NCBI GenBank assembly: GCA_044226525.1
Contig: JBGAGV010000006.1
Coordinates: forward strand, 124,001 to 188,000
Length of the DNA stretch: 64,000 bases
Origin: VFJQ01 sp044226525
GTDB lineage: Bacteria; Verrucomicrobiota; Verrucomicrobiia; Chthoniobacterales; Chthoniobacteraceae
Direction: 5' to 3'
Positions 1 through 8,680 of this stretch are shown here, one piece after another; the first letter of the stretch is position 1; every line of letters begins with the position of its first letter. Under the pieces are notes generated by a model, which was not told where the DNA came from, ran no database searches, and saw only the letters and a program-made list of their open reading frames with translations. Both the position numbers and the translations under genes were made by a program.

Positions 1-2
1 AA

Positions 3-275
3 CTGCGGGATGTGGAGGCCTTTACCGATTTCGTAACCGATGCCGACTGGCACGAGCTCTCGCGGATCAGCGGACGCTCGCTGGAAAGTCTATTTTTACA
101 CGTCAAGGATGCGGGTTCGCTGGAAGAATTTTTGCGCCTGGCTTTCGGGGATTCCGCACAGTCCACCGCCATTCAGCGCGAGCGCGTAAACGAGGTCGAG
201 TTGATCGCAAAAATCGAGGGGTTGCGAAAACGTCTCGGCCTTCGGGGCTGGATGCCGGACTCGTCGTCGTCCTGA
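3..275 (+). CDS. C-terminal part of an unidentified protein (5' end outside window)
   Basis: An open frame enters from the left edge of the window and ends at a TGA 18 bases before the next gene. About 90 residues are visible, hydrophilic and mostly helical in character, ending in a serine-rich tail. There is a GTG at position 12 but the frame is open before it, so the true start is probably upstream. I do not recognise the family. The close spacing suggests an operon with the PTS-type regulatory protein that follows. Confidence 0.55.
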   Translation: MRDVEAFTDFVTDADWHELSRISGRSLESLFLHVKDAGSLEEFLRLAFGDSAQSTAIQRERVNEVELIAKIEGLRKRLGLRGWMPDSSSS

Positions 276-293
276 TTTACCCACGGCCAGCCG

Positions 294-1610
294 ATGAAAC
301 AACTGCGTTGCACCCTCAATTATAAGGAACCGGTGACATGGCATCTCCGACCTGCGTCCTACATTACCGGACTATGTAAGCTCTTCCCGAAAACCAGCTT
401 TTTGCTCTATCGTGTGTGTCCGCAGGAACCGGAGCCTGTCGACCCCTCCGATGCCGTCGATCCGAAGAGCATCATGGAACTCGTCGTCGCTGGCTTCGAG
501 GACGGCGATGAAGTCATCGTGCAGGTCAGTGGCAGCTGCGAGATCATGGCCTCGGAGTTTTTTCGCGTCGCCTGGGAAAACCTGGGAAATTATTCTCACG
601 ACATCGTCGAATCCAAGGTGCGACTGGCCCAGCTTATCGACGAAACATTTGCGAGGATCGAAGATCCCGATGTGGAAGATATCGCCGCTGACCCGGGAGG
701 CGGGGCTCTCACCAACATTCGCGACAAGCCCCAGGAGGAATGTCGCGCGGTCGCCACCATCAATGACCGCCTCCATAACCTTAGCCTGCCGATGATTCCC
801 CTGCTGGCGAAATATTTCGACTGTCGGGTTGAGTTGTCCTTTCAGGTTCCGTCGCTGGGTATCTTTGCGTTCGACATGAGCCCGGCTAATAACTATACGT
901 TGCAGAAGGAGATCCTGGATTTGCAAATCGAGGTGGGGACGAGTGTGACCATCCGGACCTGGGGATTGAATCGCTTCAAGGCGAGCGATGGCGTGAAATC
1001 CGTTTTGCAGAGTCTCTGGCAATGCGATGAGTGGTTGCGTCGGCGAGCCAAGGGCTTCGAGAGCGATTCGACGATTGGGGAACTTCTTGAATTTGCCGAA
1101 CAGGTCGTCCGGTCCCAGAGCCCGGAGTATGGGTATGTGCAAAACCCGTTCATTAGTAATTTGCTCACGGGGCAGCACGTCTTCGTCAATCGTGGCTCTT
1201 TTTCCAAGGAAGACGTGCTTGGGCAGTTGGCGGCCCGTCATGCTCGCATGCATGGTCTGGAACTGAGTTCCATTCTGGGGCGAGTGAAGGAAGCGGAGGA
1301 AAAACAGCCGGTTGTGCTTCGAGAAGGGTTCGCCATCGCGCACGGCGCCACGCATCGAAATCCGCGCCTCTCCATTACGTTTGGGGTCTATCGCGACGGA
1401 GTCGTTTGGAAGGACTCGGGAGACATCGTTAACCTGGTCGCAATGGTTATTTTTGCGGAGGATACCTATGGGACCTGGCGGGATTATCTCAGAAAGTTTG
1501 CCATGGTCTTCCGTTCCGATCCGGAGCTGCAGGGGCAGTTGGTTGCCGCGGAGGATGCCGATCAGTTTTTGAGAATCTTCCGCGCGGCGGAAACCAGCGT
1601 GCTTCATTGA
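294..1610 (+). CDS. HPr-HPr-EIIA fusion, PTS-type regulatory phosphocarrier
   Basis: 438 residues with three PTS-like modules. Residues 8-97 resemble HPr: the phospho-His motif is kept as WHLRPAS with His17, and a Ser sits at 59 where HPr carries its regulatory Ser46 (PKSIMEL). Residues 150-245 look like a second, degenerate HPr: LHNLSLP keeps a His (161) but lacks the Arg-Pro of the active site. Residues 280-435 resemble a fructose/PtsN-type EIIA domain with His350 in AIAHGAT and the usual helical end with DPEL. In known PTS chains phosphate passes from EI to HPr His to EIIA His. No EI or EIIC membrane permease is seen here, so a regulatory rather than transport role is inferred. Start ATG at 294; it overlaps or abuts the peptidase gene downstream. 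Confidence 0.72.
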   Translation: MKQLRCTLNYKEPVTWHLRPASYITGLCKLFPKTSFLLYRVCPQEPEPVDPSDAVDPKSIMELVVAGFEDGDEVIVQVSGSCEIMASEFFRVAWENLGNYSHDIVESKVRLAQLIDETFARIEDPDVEDIAADPGGGALTNIRDKPQEECRAVATINDRLHNLSLPMIPLLAKYFDCRVELSFQVPSLGIFAFDMSPANNYTLQKEILDLQIEVGTSVTIRTWGLNRFKASDGVKSVLQSLWQCDEWLRRRAKGFESDSTIGELLEFAEQVVRSQSPEYGYVQNPFISNLLTGQHVFVNRGSFSKEDVLGQLAARHARMHGLELSSILGRVKEAEEKQPVVLREGFAIAHGATHRNPRLSITFGVYRDGVVWKDSGDIVNLVAMVIFAEDTYGTWRDYLRKFAMVFRSDPELQGQLVAAEDADQFLRIFRAAETSVLH

Positions 1611-1612
1611 GT

Positions 1613-2530
1613 ATGCGCCGAAAAATGCCAAGGAGATGTCTTTTTGGGGTGGGAATCGCCCTGGTGCTGGCGCTGGCGTGCGGCGCGCGAGGGCAGGGCA
1701 CTCCGGGGAACTTTTCCGAGACGCCGTTTGAACGGCTGTCCGATCGCTCGATCGGGGCTCTGGGCACGCGTGCTCTCGCGATTCGCAAGAGCGACTGGAA
1801 GCACGCGGAGTCGGCTCATTTTGTCTATCACTTCTTCCAGTCGTTCGTGGCGGCGCCCGTGTCGGTGGAGGCGGAATTTTTCTACTCGGTCGTGGCGAAG
1901 GAACTCGGCCGGGATACCTCGCAGTGGGAGCGGAAGTGCCACATCTACGTCTTCGAGAAGCAAGCGGACTGGGCGCAGTTCCAAACCGCGGGCCAGCTCG
2001 ATCCATGGACTGGCGGCCTGCACGCAGCCGGTGAGCTTTTCATCGTGCGCGATCCGCAGGTGAAGTGGAAGGGCGACACGCTGGGGCACGAAGTGACTCA
2101 TCTCGTGCTGCATCGTTTTTTTGGGCCGGGCATCCCGCTGTGGTTGAACGAAGGGTTCGCCGAGTATTCGGCTTCGCGCGGTTACGCAGCGTTCTGGCGG
2201 GCGAGGGGATTTCAGGCCCGGCCGAAATCGCAGGCCGTCGATCCAACCAAATGGATTTCACTGGCTGAACTGACGAGTGCCGTGACCTATCCCGCCGACG
2301 TCACGAAGGTCGGTGTTTTCTACGATGAATCGGAACGCGTGGTGCGGTTTCTCGCCGCGGCCGACAAGCCCGGTTTCCTGCGTTTCCTCGAAGCCATGGC
2401 GCAGGGTAACCGCTTCGACAGTGCACTCGGTAAGGGATTCTCCGGGAAATTTTCCGACGTAGCCGCGCTGGACAAGGCGGCGAGAGATTACGCCACGCGC
2501 GAGCACGGAACTTCCCTCCAGGATCGCTGA
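1613..2530 (+). CDS. exported zinc metallopeptidase (gluzincin-like)
   Basis: 305 residues beginning with an arginine-rich n-region and hydrophobic stretch typical of a signal peptide, then a mature domain. The zinc site is visible as HEVTH, followed after about 20 residues by NEGFAEY, the helix that supplies the third zinc ligand in gluzincins; the two His and the distal Glu are the ligands and the first Glu the base. This arrangement is shared with DUF1570-like and basic-secretory-protease-like families. I chose ATG 1613, three bases after the upstream stop, although a TTG at 1607 overlaps that stop. Substrate unknown; a periplasmic or cell-surface location is inferred. Confidence 0.72.
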   Translation: MRRKMPRRCLFGVGIALVLALACGARGQGTPGNFSETPFERLSDRSIGALGTRALAIRKSDWKHAESAHFVYHFFQSFVAAPVSVEAEFFYSVVAKELGRDTSQWERKCHIYVFEKQADWAQFQTAGQLDPWTGGLHAAGELFIVRDPQVKWKGDTLGHEVTHLVLHRFFGPGIPLWLNEGFAEYSASRGYAAFWRARGFQARPKSQAVDPTKWISLAELTSAVTYPADVTKVGVFYDESERVVRFLAAADKPGFLRFLEAMAQGNRFDSALGKGFSGKFSDVAALDKAARDYATREHGTSLQDR

Positions 2531-2573
2531 AAAATTTCTCGCGGCCTGCCGGAGAGCTGCGCACCCTTCCCGC

Positions 2574-3713
2574 ATGCCCGCCGCCAAAACTGCCAATGCC
2601 TCCGTCCACGCCATCGTTGGCTCGGACGACGGCGGAGTGATGTCGGCGGCGCGCGAACTGGCCACCCAGCTTTCGCCCGGCGGCGAATTCGGCACGGAGA
2701 CTATCGACGGGAGCGTCTCGAACTCCGGCGATGCCGCCGAGCGGATCGACTCGACGATTCAGGCGCTGCTTACGTTCCCGTTCTTCGGCGGGGGCAAGCT
2801 CGTGTGGCTCAAGAGTGCGACCTTCCTCGGCGACGACCCGACGGGCCGTTCCGAAGCGGTGCTGGCGGGTCTGGAAAAGCTCGTCGAGACGCTGGAGAGC
2901 GGCCTGCCGGATGGCACCGTCTTCCTGCTCAGCGCCTCGCCGGTGGACAAGCGCCGCTCGTTTTACAAGACGCTACAGAAGGTGGCGAAGACGCAGGTCA
3001 TCGATGCGCTCGATACCTCGCGCTCCGGCTGGGAGGAGCAGGCCGCGCTGCTCGTGCGCGATGCCGCCACGGAGCGCCGGCTCACTCTCGCCGGAGACAG
3101 TGCGGAACTCATCGCTCTCATGACCGGTGGTGACCGCCGGCAGATCGAGAGCGAGATGGAAAAGCTCGACCTCTACCTGGGGGCGGAGCGCCGCGAGATT
3201 CGCGAGGCGGACGTCCGCCTGCTCGTGCCGGCTTCGCATGTCGGGGCCGTGTTCGAACTCGGCAATGCTCTCTCCCTCCGCGACACCACTCGCGCGCTGG
3301 AACTGCTCGATCAGCTTCTCTTCCACGGCGAAAGCGAAGTCGGCATCCTCTTCGCGTCGATCATCCCCACCGTCCGCAGCCTCCTGCTCGCGCGCGATCT
3401 CATCACGCGCCACCGTCTCCCGAAGCAGGCGAATCCTTTTGGTTTTGCGAAGCAACTCGAACGGCTCCCCGCGTCGGCCACCGATCACCTCCCGCGGAAA
3501 AAAGACGGCACACTGAATACCTTCAGCCTCGGCCACGCCGCCATTCACGCACATCGCTTTACCGACGTGGAATTGCGTGAAGCGTTGCACGCCTGCCTCG
3601 AGGCGAACGTGCAGCTCGTCACCTCGGCGATCGAAGCCAAAGTCATCCTCACCCAGCTCATCGTGCGCATCGGCGCTACCAGCGTCAGTGGCCCTGCTGG
3701 CGATCGCGCCTGA
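2574..3713 (+). CDS. holA: DNA polymerase III subunit delta
   Basis: 379 residues, the usual length for HolA. Residues 8-150 match the N-terminal domain that contacts the sliding clamp, with the family pattern around FFGGGKLVWLK (the 'FF..rrlv.v' strand) and the following LPDGTVFLLSA. Residues 165-245 form the small helical domain with TGGDRRQIESEMEKL, and the C-terminal third is the helical collar region (FASIIPTVRSLLLAR). The subunit opens the beta clamp as part of the clamp loader during replication. Its TGA overlaps the ATG of the next gene (TGATG), so a membrane protein gene is translationally coupled to it. Confidence 0.88.
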   Translation: MPAAKTANASVHAIVGSDDGGVMSAARELATQLSPGGEFGTETIDGSVSNSGDAAERIDSTIQALLTFPFFGGGKLVWLKSATFLGDDPTGRSEAVLAGLEKLVETLESGLPDGTVFLLSASPVDKRRSFYKTLQKVAKTQVIDALDTSRSGWEEQAALLVRDAATERRLTLAGDSAELIALMTGGDRRQIESEMEKLDLYLGAERREIREADVRLLVPASHVGAVFELGNALSLRDTTRALELLDQLLFHGESEVGILFASIIPTVRSLLLARDLITRHRLPKQANPFGFAKQLERLPASATDHLPRKKDGTLNTFSLGHAAIHAHRFTDVELREALHACLEANVQLVTSAIEAKVILTQLIVRIGATSVSGPAGDRA

Positions 3714-4486
3714 TGCCGGACCTCACTCTCGCCCAGTGGCTGCTCGCGATCGTGGCCGCGATGGGCATCGGGATCGGCAAGAGCGGCTTCGCCGGCGTGA
3801 GTCTCGTGCATGTCCTCATCTTCGCGTTTCTCTTTGGCGCGCGAGATTCCACCGGGGTCGTCCTGCCGCTGCTCATCGTGGGCGATATCTGCGCGCTCAT
3901 CGCCTTCCATCAGCACGCCCGCTGGGACTACGTGCGCCGCATGCTCCCGCCCGCCTGCACGGGAGTGGTCATCGGCTGGCTGCTCATGCACCGTCTCGAC
4001 GAGTCCGTGTTCAAGCCCCTCATCGGCTTCGTGATTCTCAGCCTCACCGGGCTGCAAATTGCGCGCATGCGGAAACCCGAATGGTTCATCGGAATCCCTC
4101 ACGCGCGGTGGTTCGCGTGGACCATGGGGTTGATCGCCGGCATCACCACCATGCTTGCCAATGCCGCCGGCCCGATCATGGCGCTCTACTTCCTCGCCGT
4201 GGCGCTGCCGAAGTTCGAGTTCGTCGGAACGAGCGCGTGGTATTTCTTCATCGTCAATTCGTTCAAGGTTCCGTTCAGTGCCGCGCTCGGCCTCATTCAC
4301 CCCAAAACCCTCCTGCTCAACGCCGTCCTCATCCCCGCCGTCGCACTGGGGATGATTATCGGGCGCTGGCTGGTAAAGCGCATCCCCCAGCGGCTCTTCG
4401 ACGGGCTACTGCTCACGTTCGCCGCGCTGGCCGCACTGAAGCTCATCGGCGTTTTTTCCATTTTCGCTTCGCACCCCGTCCGCTAG
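3713..4486 (+). CDS. TauE/SafE-family membrane transporter
   Basis: 257 residues with about eight hydrophobic segments and the two-fold repeat of the TauE/SafE (DUF81) family. The start of the first half (IGIGKSGFAGVSLVHV) and of the second half (GLIAGITTMLANAAGPIMALY) show the glycine-rich signatures of these inner-membrane proteins, which export sulfite, sulfoacetate or related anions in characterised cases. The substrate here is not deducible. The start overlaps the holA stop by one base. The short gap to the DoxX gene suggests co-transcription. Confidence 0.85.
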   Translation: MPDLTLAQWLLAIVAAMGIGIGKSGFAGVSLVHVLIFAFLFGARDSTGVVLPLLIVGDICALIAFHQHARWDYVRRMLPPACTGVVIGWLLMHRLDESVFKPLIGFVILSLTGLQIARMRKPEWFIGIPHARWFAWTMGLIAGITTMLANAAGPIMALYFLAVALPKFEFVGTSAWYFFIVNSFKVPFSAALGLIHPKTLLLNAVLIPAVALGMIIGRWLVKRIPQRLFDGLLLTFAALAALKLIGVFSIFASHPVR

Positions 4487-4495
4487 CACTGCGGT

Positions 4496-4903
4496 ATGCT
4501 GCTCAAATTTCTCGGCAAACATCGCGACCTCGGCCTGCTCATCCTGCGCCTGGGGCTTGGCGCGATCTATATCGTTCACGGCCTTCCGAAGCTCGTCGGC
4601 GGGCCGAAAATGTGGGCCGATCTCGGCCATTCCATGGGCCACGTCGGCATCCATTTCTGGCCTGCCTTCTGGGGATTCATGGCGGCCGTCAGCGAAGGCA
4701 TCGGCGGGGTGCTCCTCATCCTCGGCGCATTCTACCGCCCCGTGTGCCTGCTGCTCGCCTTCACCATGACCATCGCCACCCTCACGCTTGCTTCCGGCAA
4801 AGGCGCAGAGTTCAAATCCTACAGCCACCCGCTCAAAATGGCGTTCGTCTTCGTCGGCCTTGCCTGCATCGGCCCCGGTCGCTTCTCGATCGACAAAGAT
4901 TGA
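4496..4903 (+). CDS. DoxX-family membrane protein
   Basis: 135 residues with four predicted membrane helices and the family pattern LRLGLGAIYIVHGLPKL near the N-terminus and an internal GIGGVLLILGAFYRP segment. DoxX-like proteins are small inner-membrane proteins linked to quinone or thiol redox systems in a few species; the actual role here is unknown. It lies 9 bases after the TauE/SafE gene and directly upstream of the tRNA promoter, so its mRNA may end in the tRNA region, though I see no U-run terminator. Confidence 0.85.
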   Translation: MLLKFLGKHRDLGLLILRLGLGAIYIVHGLPKLVGGPKMWADLGHSMGHVGIHFWPAFWGFMAAVSEGIGGVLLILGAFYRPVCLLLAFTMTIATLTLASGKGAEFKSYSHPLKMAFVFVGLACIGPGRFSIDKD

Positions 4904-4911
4904 AAAACCGC

Positions 4912-4939
4912 TTGCACCACCGCCGCCCCTCTCTACTCT
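4912..4939 (+). promoter_or_regulatory. sigma70-type promoter of the initiator tRNA
   Basis: TTGCAC at 4912-4917 and TACTCT at 4934-4939 are separated by 16 bases and lie 15 bases upstream of the mature tRNA 5' end, which is appropriate for a stable-RNA promoter. The call is by pattern and position only. Confidence 0.45.
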
Positions 4940-4954
4940 CCGCCTCTCACAAAA

Positions 4955-5031
<77 letters not shown>

Positions 5032-5222
5032 CTCCTTCAGCGGCACGATTTCGATCAACCGCGTAAATGGGCTCCTTCTTCGGCGTCGTGTTGCAGGGTG
5101 AGGGAACCAACGCCGATTCGGGCGACTTCATCCACTCGAACGCCATCCGCCAGTCACCTTCGCGCCGTAACTGCCCTTGAAACCGAATGGGCCTGAGCCG
5201 TGGATCGAACTCGAGGCGAGAA

Positions 5223-5408
5223 TCAGGTCGGCTCGCCTCGAAGTTCCTTCTTCACCGCGTCTGCCATCGGTCCGACTTTTTCCACGGCTCGTTCGAGTGC
5301 CTCTTTCGTGCATCGCAGCTTTTCGCTCCAATACTGGACCTCGTAGTCCTCATGGATGTTGATGCGCGAGCCGTCTGCGAGCCCCGTTTTCGATTTATCG
5401 TCTGCCAT
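5223..5408 (-). CDS. DUF3606 small protein
   Basis: 61 residues starting MADDKSKTG, with the family core INIHEDYEVQYWSEKL and VEKVGPMADAVKKEL. This matches the DUF3606 family of very small acidic/basic proteins of unknown function, common in soil proteobacteria and relatives and often near stress genes. An in-frame ATG three codons earlier (5417) is possible, but family members begin at MADDKS. It stands alone: the flanking 5032-5222 holds no gene I can support. Confidence 0.75.
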   Translation of the reverse strand: MADDKSKTGLADGSRINIHEDYEVQYWSEKLRCTKEALERAVEKVGPMADAVKKELRGEPT

Positions 5409-5417
5409 AATAACCAT

Positions 5418-5836
5418 GTTTCGCTCTACCGCTCCGCGAAGGGCGTGAGGAATCGGCCTTAACCATGAGTCAGGCGAGTTTAACCTGCTTGGGCGGCGAA
5501 AATCCGCGGCGCGTCATGCTGTCATTTGCGACCGCCCCCTCTGGCAACGTTCCGCCAAGCCCTGATTAAGCCGGGTTGCCTGCCGTAATGCACCGGCAGT
5601 TTTCGATCGCTCCTCGCGATGGAGAAACGAGCGCGGCAGATGAACGCGTGCGCGTCGCGCTGCGGGAGCAATTTCTGTCGAGCGGCGCTTTGTTACATCT
5701 GCGTGAAGAAGGACGCGAGAATGTCACAGTATGTCGCTTGAGACAAAGGCCTCCGGACAAACAGTGGGCGCCTTTGAAATCGCCGAATCCACTTCACACG
5801 ATCGTCCCCCGTTTGCCGGCCTTTTCGCTCGCCCAC
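5418..5836. other. gene-free stretch before the porin gene
   Basis: About 420 bases separating the DUF3606 gene (minus) from the porin (plus). The porin reading frame is open back to 5576 but the extra 87 residues are arginine-rich and unlike an exported protein, so I treat them as non-coding leader. No riboswitch, clear promoter or RNA gene was recognised. Confidence 0.4.
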
Positions 5837-7774
5837 ATGACCGGCGCGAGCGCTCGAAAATTTAGGACGCTCCTCGCCGCGTCCGGAGGCCTTTTGGGCC
5901 TTTTCGGAACTGGGGAAATCGCTCGGGCGGGAACGCCACTGCCCGAGTCCGATCCTCGGGTTCAGAAGGCTTTGCCGGGGAGTGAAGCGTTGCTCGCTGC
6001 GGACTCGACTCCGATGGTGAATCTCGACGAGATCAACCCGCTCCTCGTCGCGGAAAACGCCGTCCCTCCCGTCGTGGCTGCGCCGCCCAACACGCCGTCG
6101 CAAAATGTGACGATCAATCTGATCCGGCGGATGGTCAAAAAGGGGCTGCTCGAACAGGAAGAAGCAGACGAATTGATCCGCCAGGCGGAGGCCGATACGG
6201 CAATCGCCAGAGCGCAGGCCGCGGCTGCGGCCATGGAGGTCGTGCAGCAGATGCAGGCGGAGGAACCTCCGATGCCCGACGATGCGGTGCGTGTGACCTA
6301 TATACCGGAGTCGGTGAAGGCGCAGATTCGCGATCAGGTGAAGCAGGAGGTGATGGCCACGGCGAAGAACGAAAACTGGGCCGCGCCGCGCTCCTTTCCC
6401 AACTGGGCGTCGCGCCTTCGCGTGGGTGGCGATGTGCGCATTCGCGGGGAAGGCATTTACTATCCGAGCGGCAACGACAACACCGGCGCATTCCCGAATT
6501 TCAACGCCATCAACACCGGCGCGCCTTTCGACGTCAGCGGCACGGTCTTTTCGCCGCAGTTGGATGTGGACCGCGACCGACAGCGCCTGCGCCTGCGTGT
6601 TCGCCTCGGCGCGGAAGCGGATCTCGGTGATGGCTTCACCGCCGGCGTGCGCCTGGCCACGGGCAATGACAACCAGCCGGTCACCGCGAACCAGACCTTC
6701 GGTGCCGCGGGGAACGGCCAGGGCGGTAACTTCAGCAAATACGCGATCTGGCTTGATCGCGGTTATTTGAAATACGAAGTCGGCGGTCGGCCCACGCAGA
6801 ATCTCGCGATCATGGCTGGGCGGTTCGACAATCCCTTCTTCAAGGCGAGTGAGATCATGTGGGATGACGACGTCGGCTTCGACGGTCTGGCGGCGCACGC
6901 TCGCTACGAGGTCGCTCGCGGGTTTGTGCCGTTCGTCACGGGCGGCGCCTTCCCGATCTTCAATACCGACCTGAACTTCGCCACGAATAACCCGTCGAAA
7001 TTCCGGAGCTACGATAAGTGGCTCTACGCCATCCAAGGCGGATTCGACTGGAAGATGGCGAAGAAGGTTAACTTCAAATTCGGCGCCTCCTACAACCTCT
7101 TCGACAACGTCGAAGGGCGGCTGTCCAAGCCCTTCGTGCCACTTACGGCCTCCGATGCGGGCGACACCGACGCGAGCCGCCCGAGCTATGCGCAATACGG
7201 TAACACCTATCGTCCGCTGCGCGATATCATCCCGACGGTCGATAACGATTTTGGCACGAGCAAGCAGTATCAATACTTCGGTCTCGCGACGCCGTTCCGT
7301 GTGCTGAACCTCAGCGGTCAGCTCGATCTCAATTATTTCGAGCCGGTGCAGATCAGTCTCTTCGGCGAATACGCTCGCAACCTCGCGTTCAACGGCGATT
7401 CGATCGAGGCCATTGCGGTGAATAACCGTGGCCCGATCAACGCGGCCGGCATCTCCCGCTTCGAGGGCGGCGACACGGCATGGTATACGGGCATTCGCGT
7501 CGGCAAAGCGGTGCTGGAGAAGCGCTGGGATTGGAACGTCGGCATCAACTACCGCTACGTGGAATCGGACGCGGTCGTCGATGGGTTCGTCGATTCGGAC
7601 TTCGGCATCACCGGTGGCTTCGGTGGCACCAACCTCAAAGGCTACGGGGTCGGAGGCAACGTGGCGCTTTCGCCGAAAGTCTCGATCGGTCTGCGCTGGA
7701 TGAGCGCAAACGAAGTGGCCGGTCCGCCGCTCAAGTCGGACGTCGTCGAGATCGATCTGAACGGGAAGTTCTGA
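5837..7774 (+). CDS. outer-membrane porin with N-terminal coiled segment
   Basis: 645 residues from ATG 5837, which gives a sensible signal peptide (basic n-region, LLAASGGLLGLFG core, ending near ARAG). Residues about 75-170 form a helical segment (NLIRRMVKKGLLEQEEADELI followed by an Ala/Gln-rich stretch) that resembles the periplasmic spacer of Verrucomicrobia and Planctomycetes putative porins. From about residue 190 alternating hydrophobic/polar strands with aromatic girdles predict a beta barrel, ending with EIDLNGKF and the terminal Phe usual for BAM substrates. It probably forms a diffusion pore. It is directly upstream of the two-component/RND operon, so it may be co-regulated, but 225 bases intervene. 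Confidence 0.8.
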   Translation: MTGASARKFRTLLAASGGLLGLFGTGEIARAGTPLPESDPRVQKALPGSEALLAADSTPMVNLDEINPLLVAENAVPPVVAAPPNTPSQNVTINLIRRMVKKGLLEQEEADELIRQAEADTAIARAQAAAAAMEVVQQMQAEEPPMPDDAVRVTYIPESVKAQIRDQVKQEVMATAKNENWAAPRSFPNWASRLRVGGDVRIRGEGIYYPSGNDNTGAFPNFNAINTGAPFDVSGTVFSPQLDVDRDRQRLRLRVRLGAEADLGDGFTAGVRLATGNDNQPVTANQTFGAAGNGQGGNFSKYAIWLDRGYLKYEVGGRPTQNLAIMAGRFDNPFFKASEIMWDDDVGFDGLAAHARYEVARGFVPFVTGGAFPIFNTDLNFATNNPSKFRSYDKWLYAIQGGFDWKMAKKVNFKFGASYNLFDNVEGRLSKPFVPLTASDAGDTDASRPSYAQYGNTYRPLRDIIPTVDNDFGTSKQYQYFGLATPFRVLNLSGQLDLNYFEPVQISLFGEYARNLAFNGDSIEAIAVNNRGPINAAGISRFEGGDTAWYTGIRVGKAVLEKRWDWNVGINYRYVESDAVVDGFVDSDFGITGGFGGTNLKGYGVGGNVALSPKVSIGLRWMSANEVAGPPLKSDVVEIDLNGKF

Positions 7775-7794
7775 TCGTTTCACGGGAAGCGATC
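7773..7794 (+). terminator. hairpin at the porin stop codon, possible terminator
   Basis: GATCGTTTC at 7773-7781 pairs with GAAGCGATC at 7786-7794 (nine pairs, one G:U) around a four-base loop, overlapping the porin stop codon. There is no U-run, so it may only stabilise the 3' end of the mRNA. Confidence 0.35.
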
Positions 7795-7855
7795 CGATTG
7801 TAAGAGGGAGATTTTGCGACACGCTCGCTGCGTGTCGGCGTGCGCGTGGGCGCGG

Positions 7856-7878
7856 GGTGGTGGTGGTGGTGGTGGTGG
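7856..7878. repeat. GGT trinucleotide tract
   Basis: Seven GGT units followed by GG, preceded by two more G, in the non-coding leader 122 bases before the response regulator start. The run of paired guanines could form a G-quadruplex or vary in length by slippage. Confidence 0.8.
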
Positions 7879-7999
7879 CGATAATCGCCATCGATTTGTG
7901 GTGCTAATGGCGGGCTGTTCGCCCGGTCCGATCGATGAGGAAACTTTAATCGTGGGCTCACGTGATCCTCACGTGCGCCTGCTACCACACCACTGCTCC

Positions 8000-8680
8000 A
8001 TGCGTATTCTCCTTGTCGAAGACGAAGAAAAAGTCAGCCGCTTCGTGAAGATCGGTCTCAAAGCCGAACACTTCGCGATCGATCATGCGGCCGATGGAGA
8101 GGCTGGCTTGGAGATGGCCTCGATCAATTCCTACGATCTGCTGATCGTCGATCTGATGCTGCCCCGCTTGAGCGGCACGGACTTGATCCGCCACGTCCGC
8201 CGGCAGAATCCCGAGGTGCCGATCATCGTGCTCACCGCGCGCGATGCAGTGACCGACAAGGTGAACAACTTCGAGGCCGGCGCCGACGACTACCTCACCA
8301 AGCCGTTCGCTTTTGCCGAACTCGTCGTGCGTGTGAAAGCGCTCCTGCGCCGCGGCACCGTGAACCGTTCGAACACGCTGCAAATCGCCGACCTCGAAAT
8401 CAACCGGATCACGCATCAGGTCCAGCGCGGGGGGCGGCCGATCAAGCTCACTTCCAAGGAATACGCGCTGCTCGAATATCTCGCCATCAGCGCCGGGCGG
8501 GTGGTGTCCCGCACCATGATCATGGAACACGTGTGGGATCAGAGCTTCGAGAGCCTGACGAACATCGTGGATGTCTATGTGCGGCAGTTGCGCGCGAAAA
8601 TCGATGAGCCATCGCCGCGCAAGCTCATCCACACGGTGCGGGGCGTGGGTTATACGCTGGGCGAGGAGGGTTTGGAATGA
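8000..8680 (+). CDS. OmpR-family response regulator
   Basis: 226 residues. Receiver domain 1-115 with acidic pocket ED at 7-8, phospho-acceptor Asp51 in IVDLMLP, and the Thr/Lys switch (LTKPF). C-terminal winged helix with LTSKEYALLEYL and the recognition-helix region NIVDVYVRQLRAKID. The start at ATG 8000 gives the canonical MRILLVEDE; the longer open frame upstream is non-coding. The stop overlaps the kinase start (ATGA). By position it should control the porin and the RND pump downstream; similarity to CusR/heavy-metal-type regulators is suggestive only. Confidence 0.9.
   Translation: MRILLVEDEEKVSRFVKIGLKAEHFAIDHAADGEAGLEMASINSYDLLIVDLMLPRLSGTDLIRHVRRQNPEVPIIVLTARDAVTDKVNNFEAGADDYLTKPFAFAELVVRVKALLRRGTVNRSNTLQIADLEINRITHQVQRGGRPIKLTSKEYALLEYLAISAGRVVSRTMIMEHVWDQSFESLTNIVDVYVRQLRAKIDEPSPRKLIHTVRGVGYTLGEEGLE

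Noticed and set aside
372..2006. 544-residue antisense ORF over the PTS fusion and the peptidase
   Set aside because: It is arginine/proline-rich, has no recognisable motif and lies opposite two genes with clear domains; long antisense frames are expected at this G+C.
5128..5331. 67-residue minus-strand ORF near the DUF3606 gene
   Set aside because: It overlaps the DUF3606 gene in another frame and is low-complexity Arg/Ser/Gly.
5693..7891. 732-residue antisense ORF over the porin
   Set aside because: It mirrors the porin frame, is rich in Arg/His/Val with no domain, and the plus-strand protein has a signal peptide and a barrel end.
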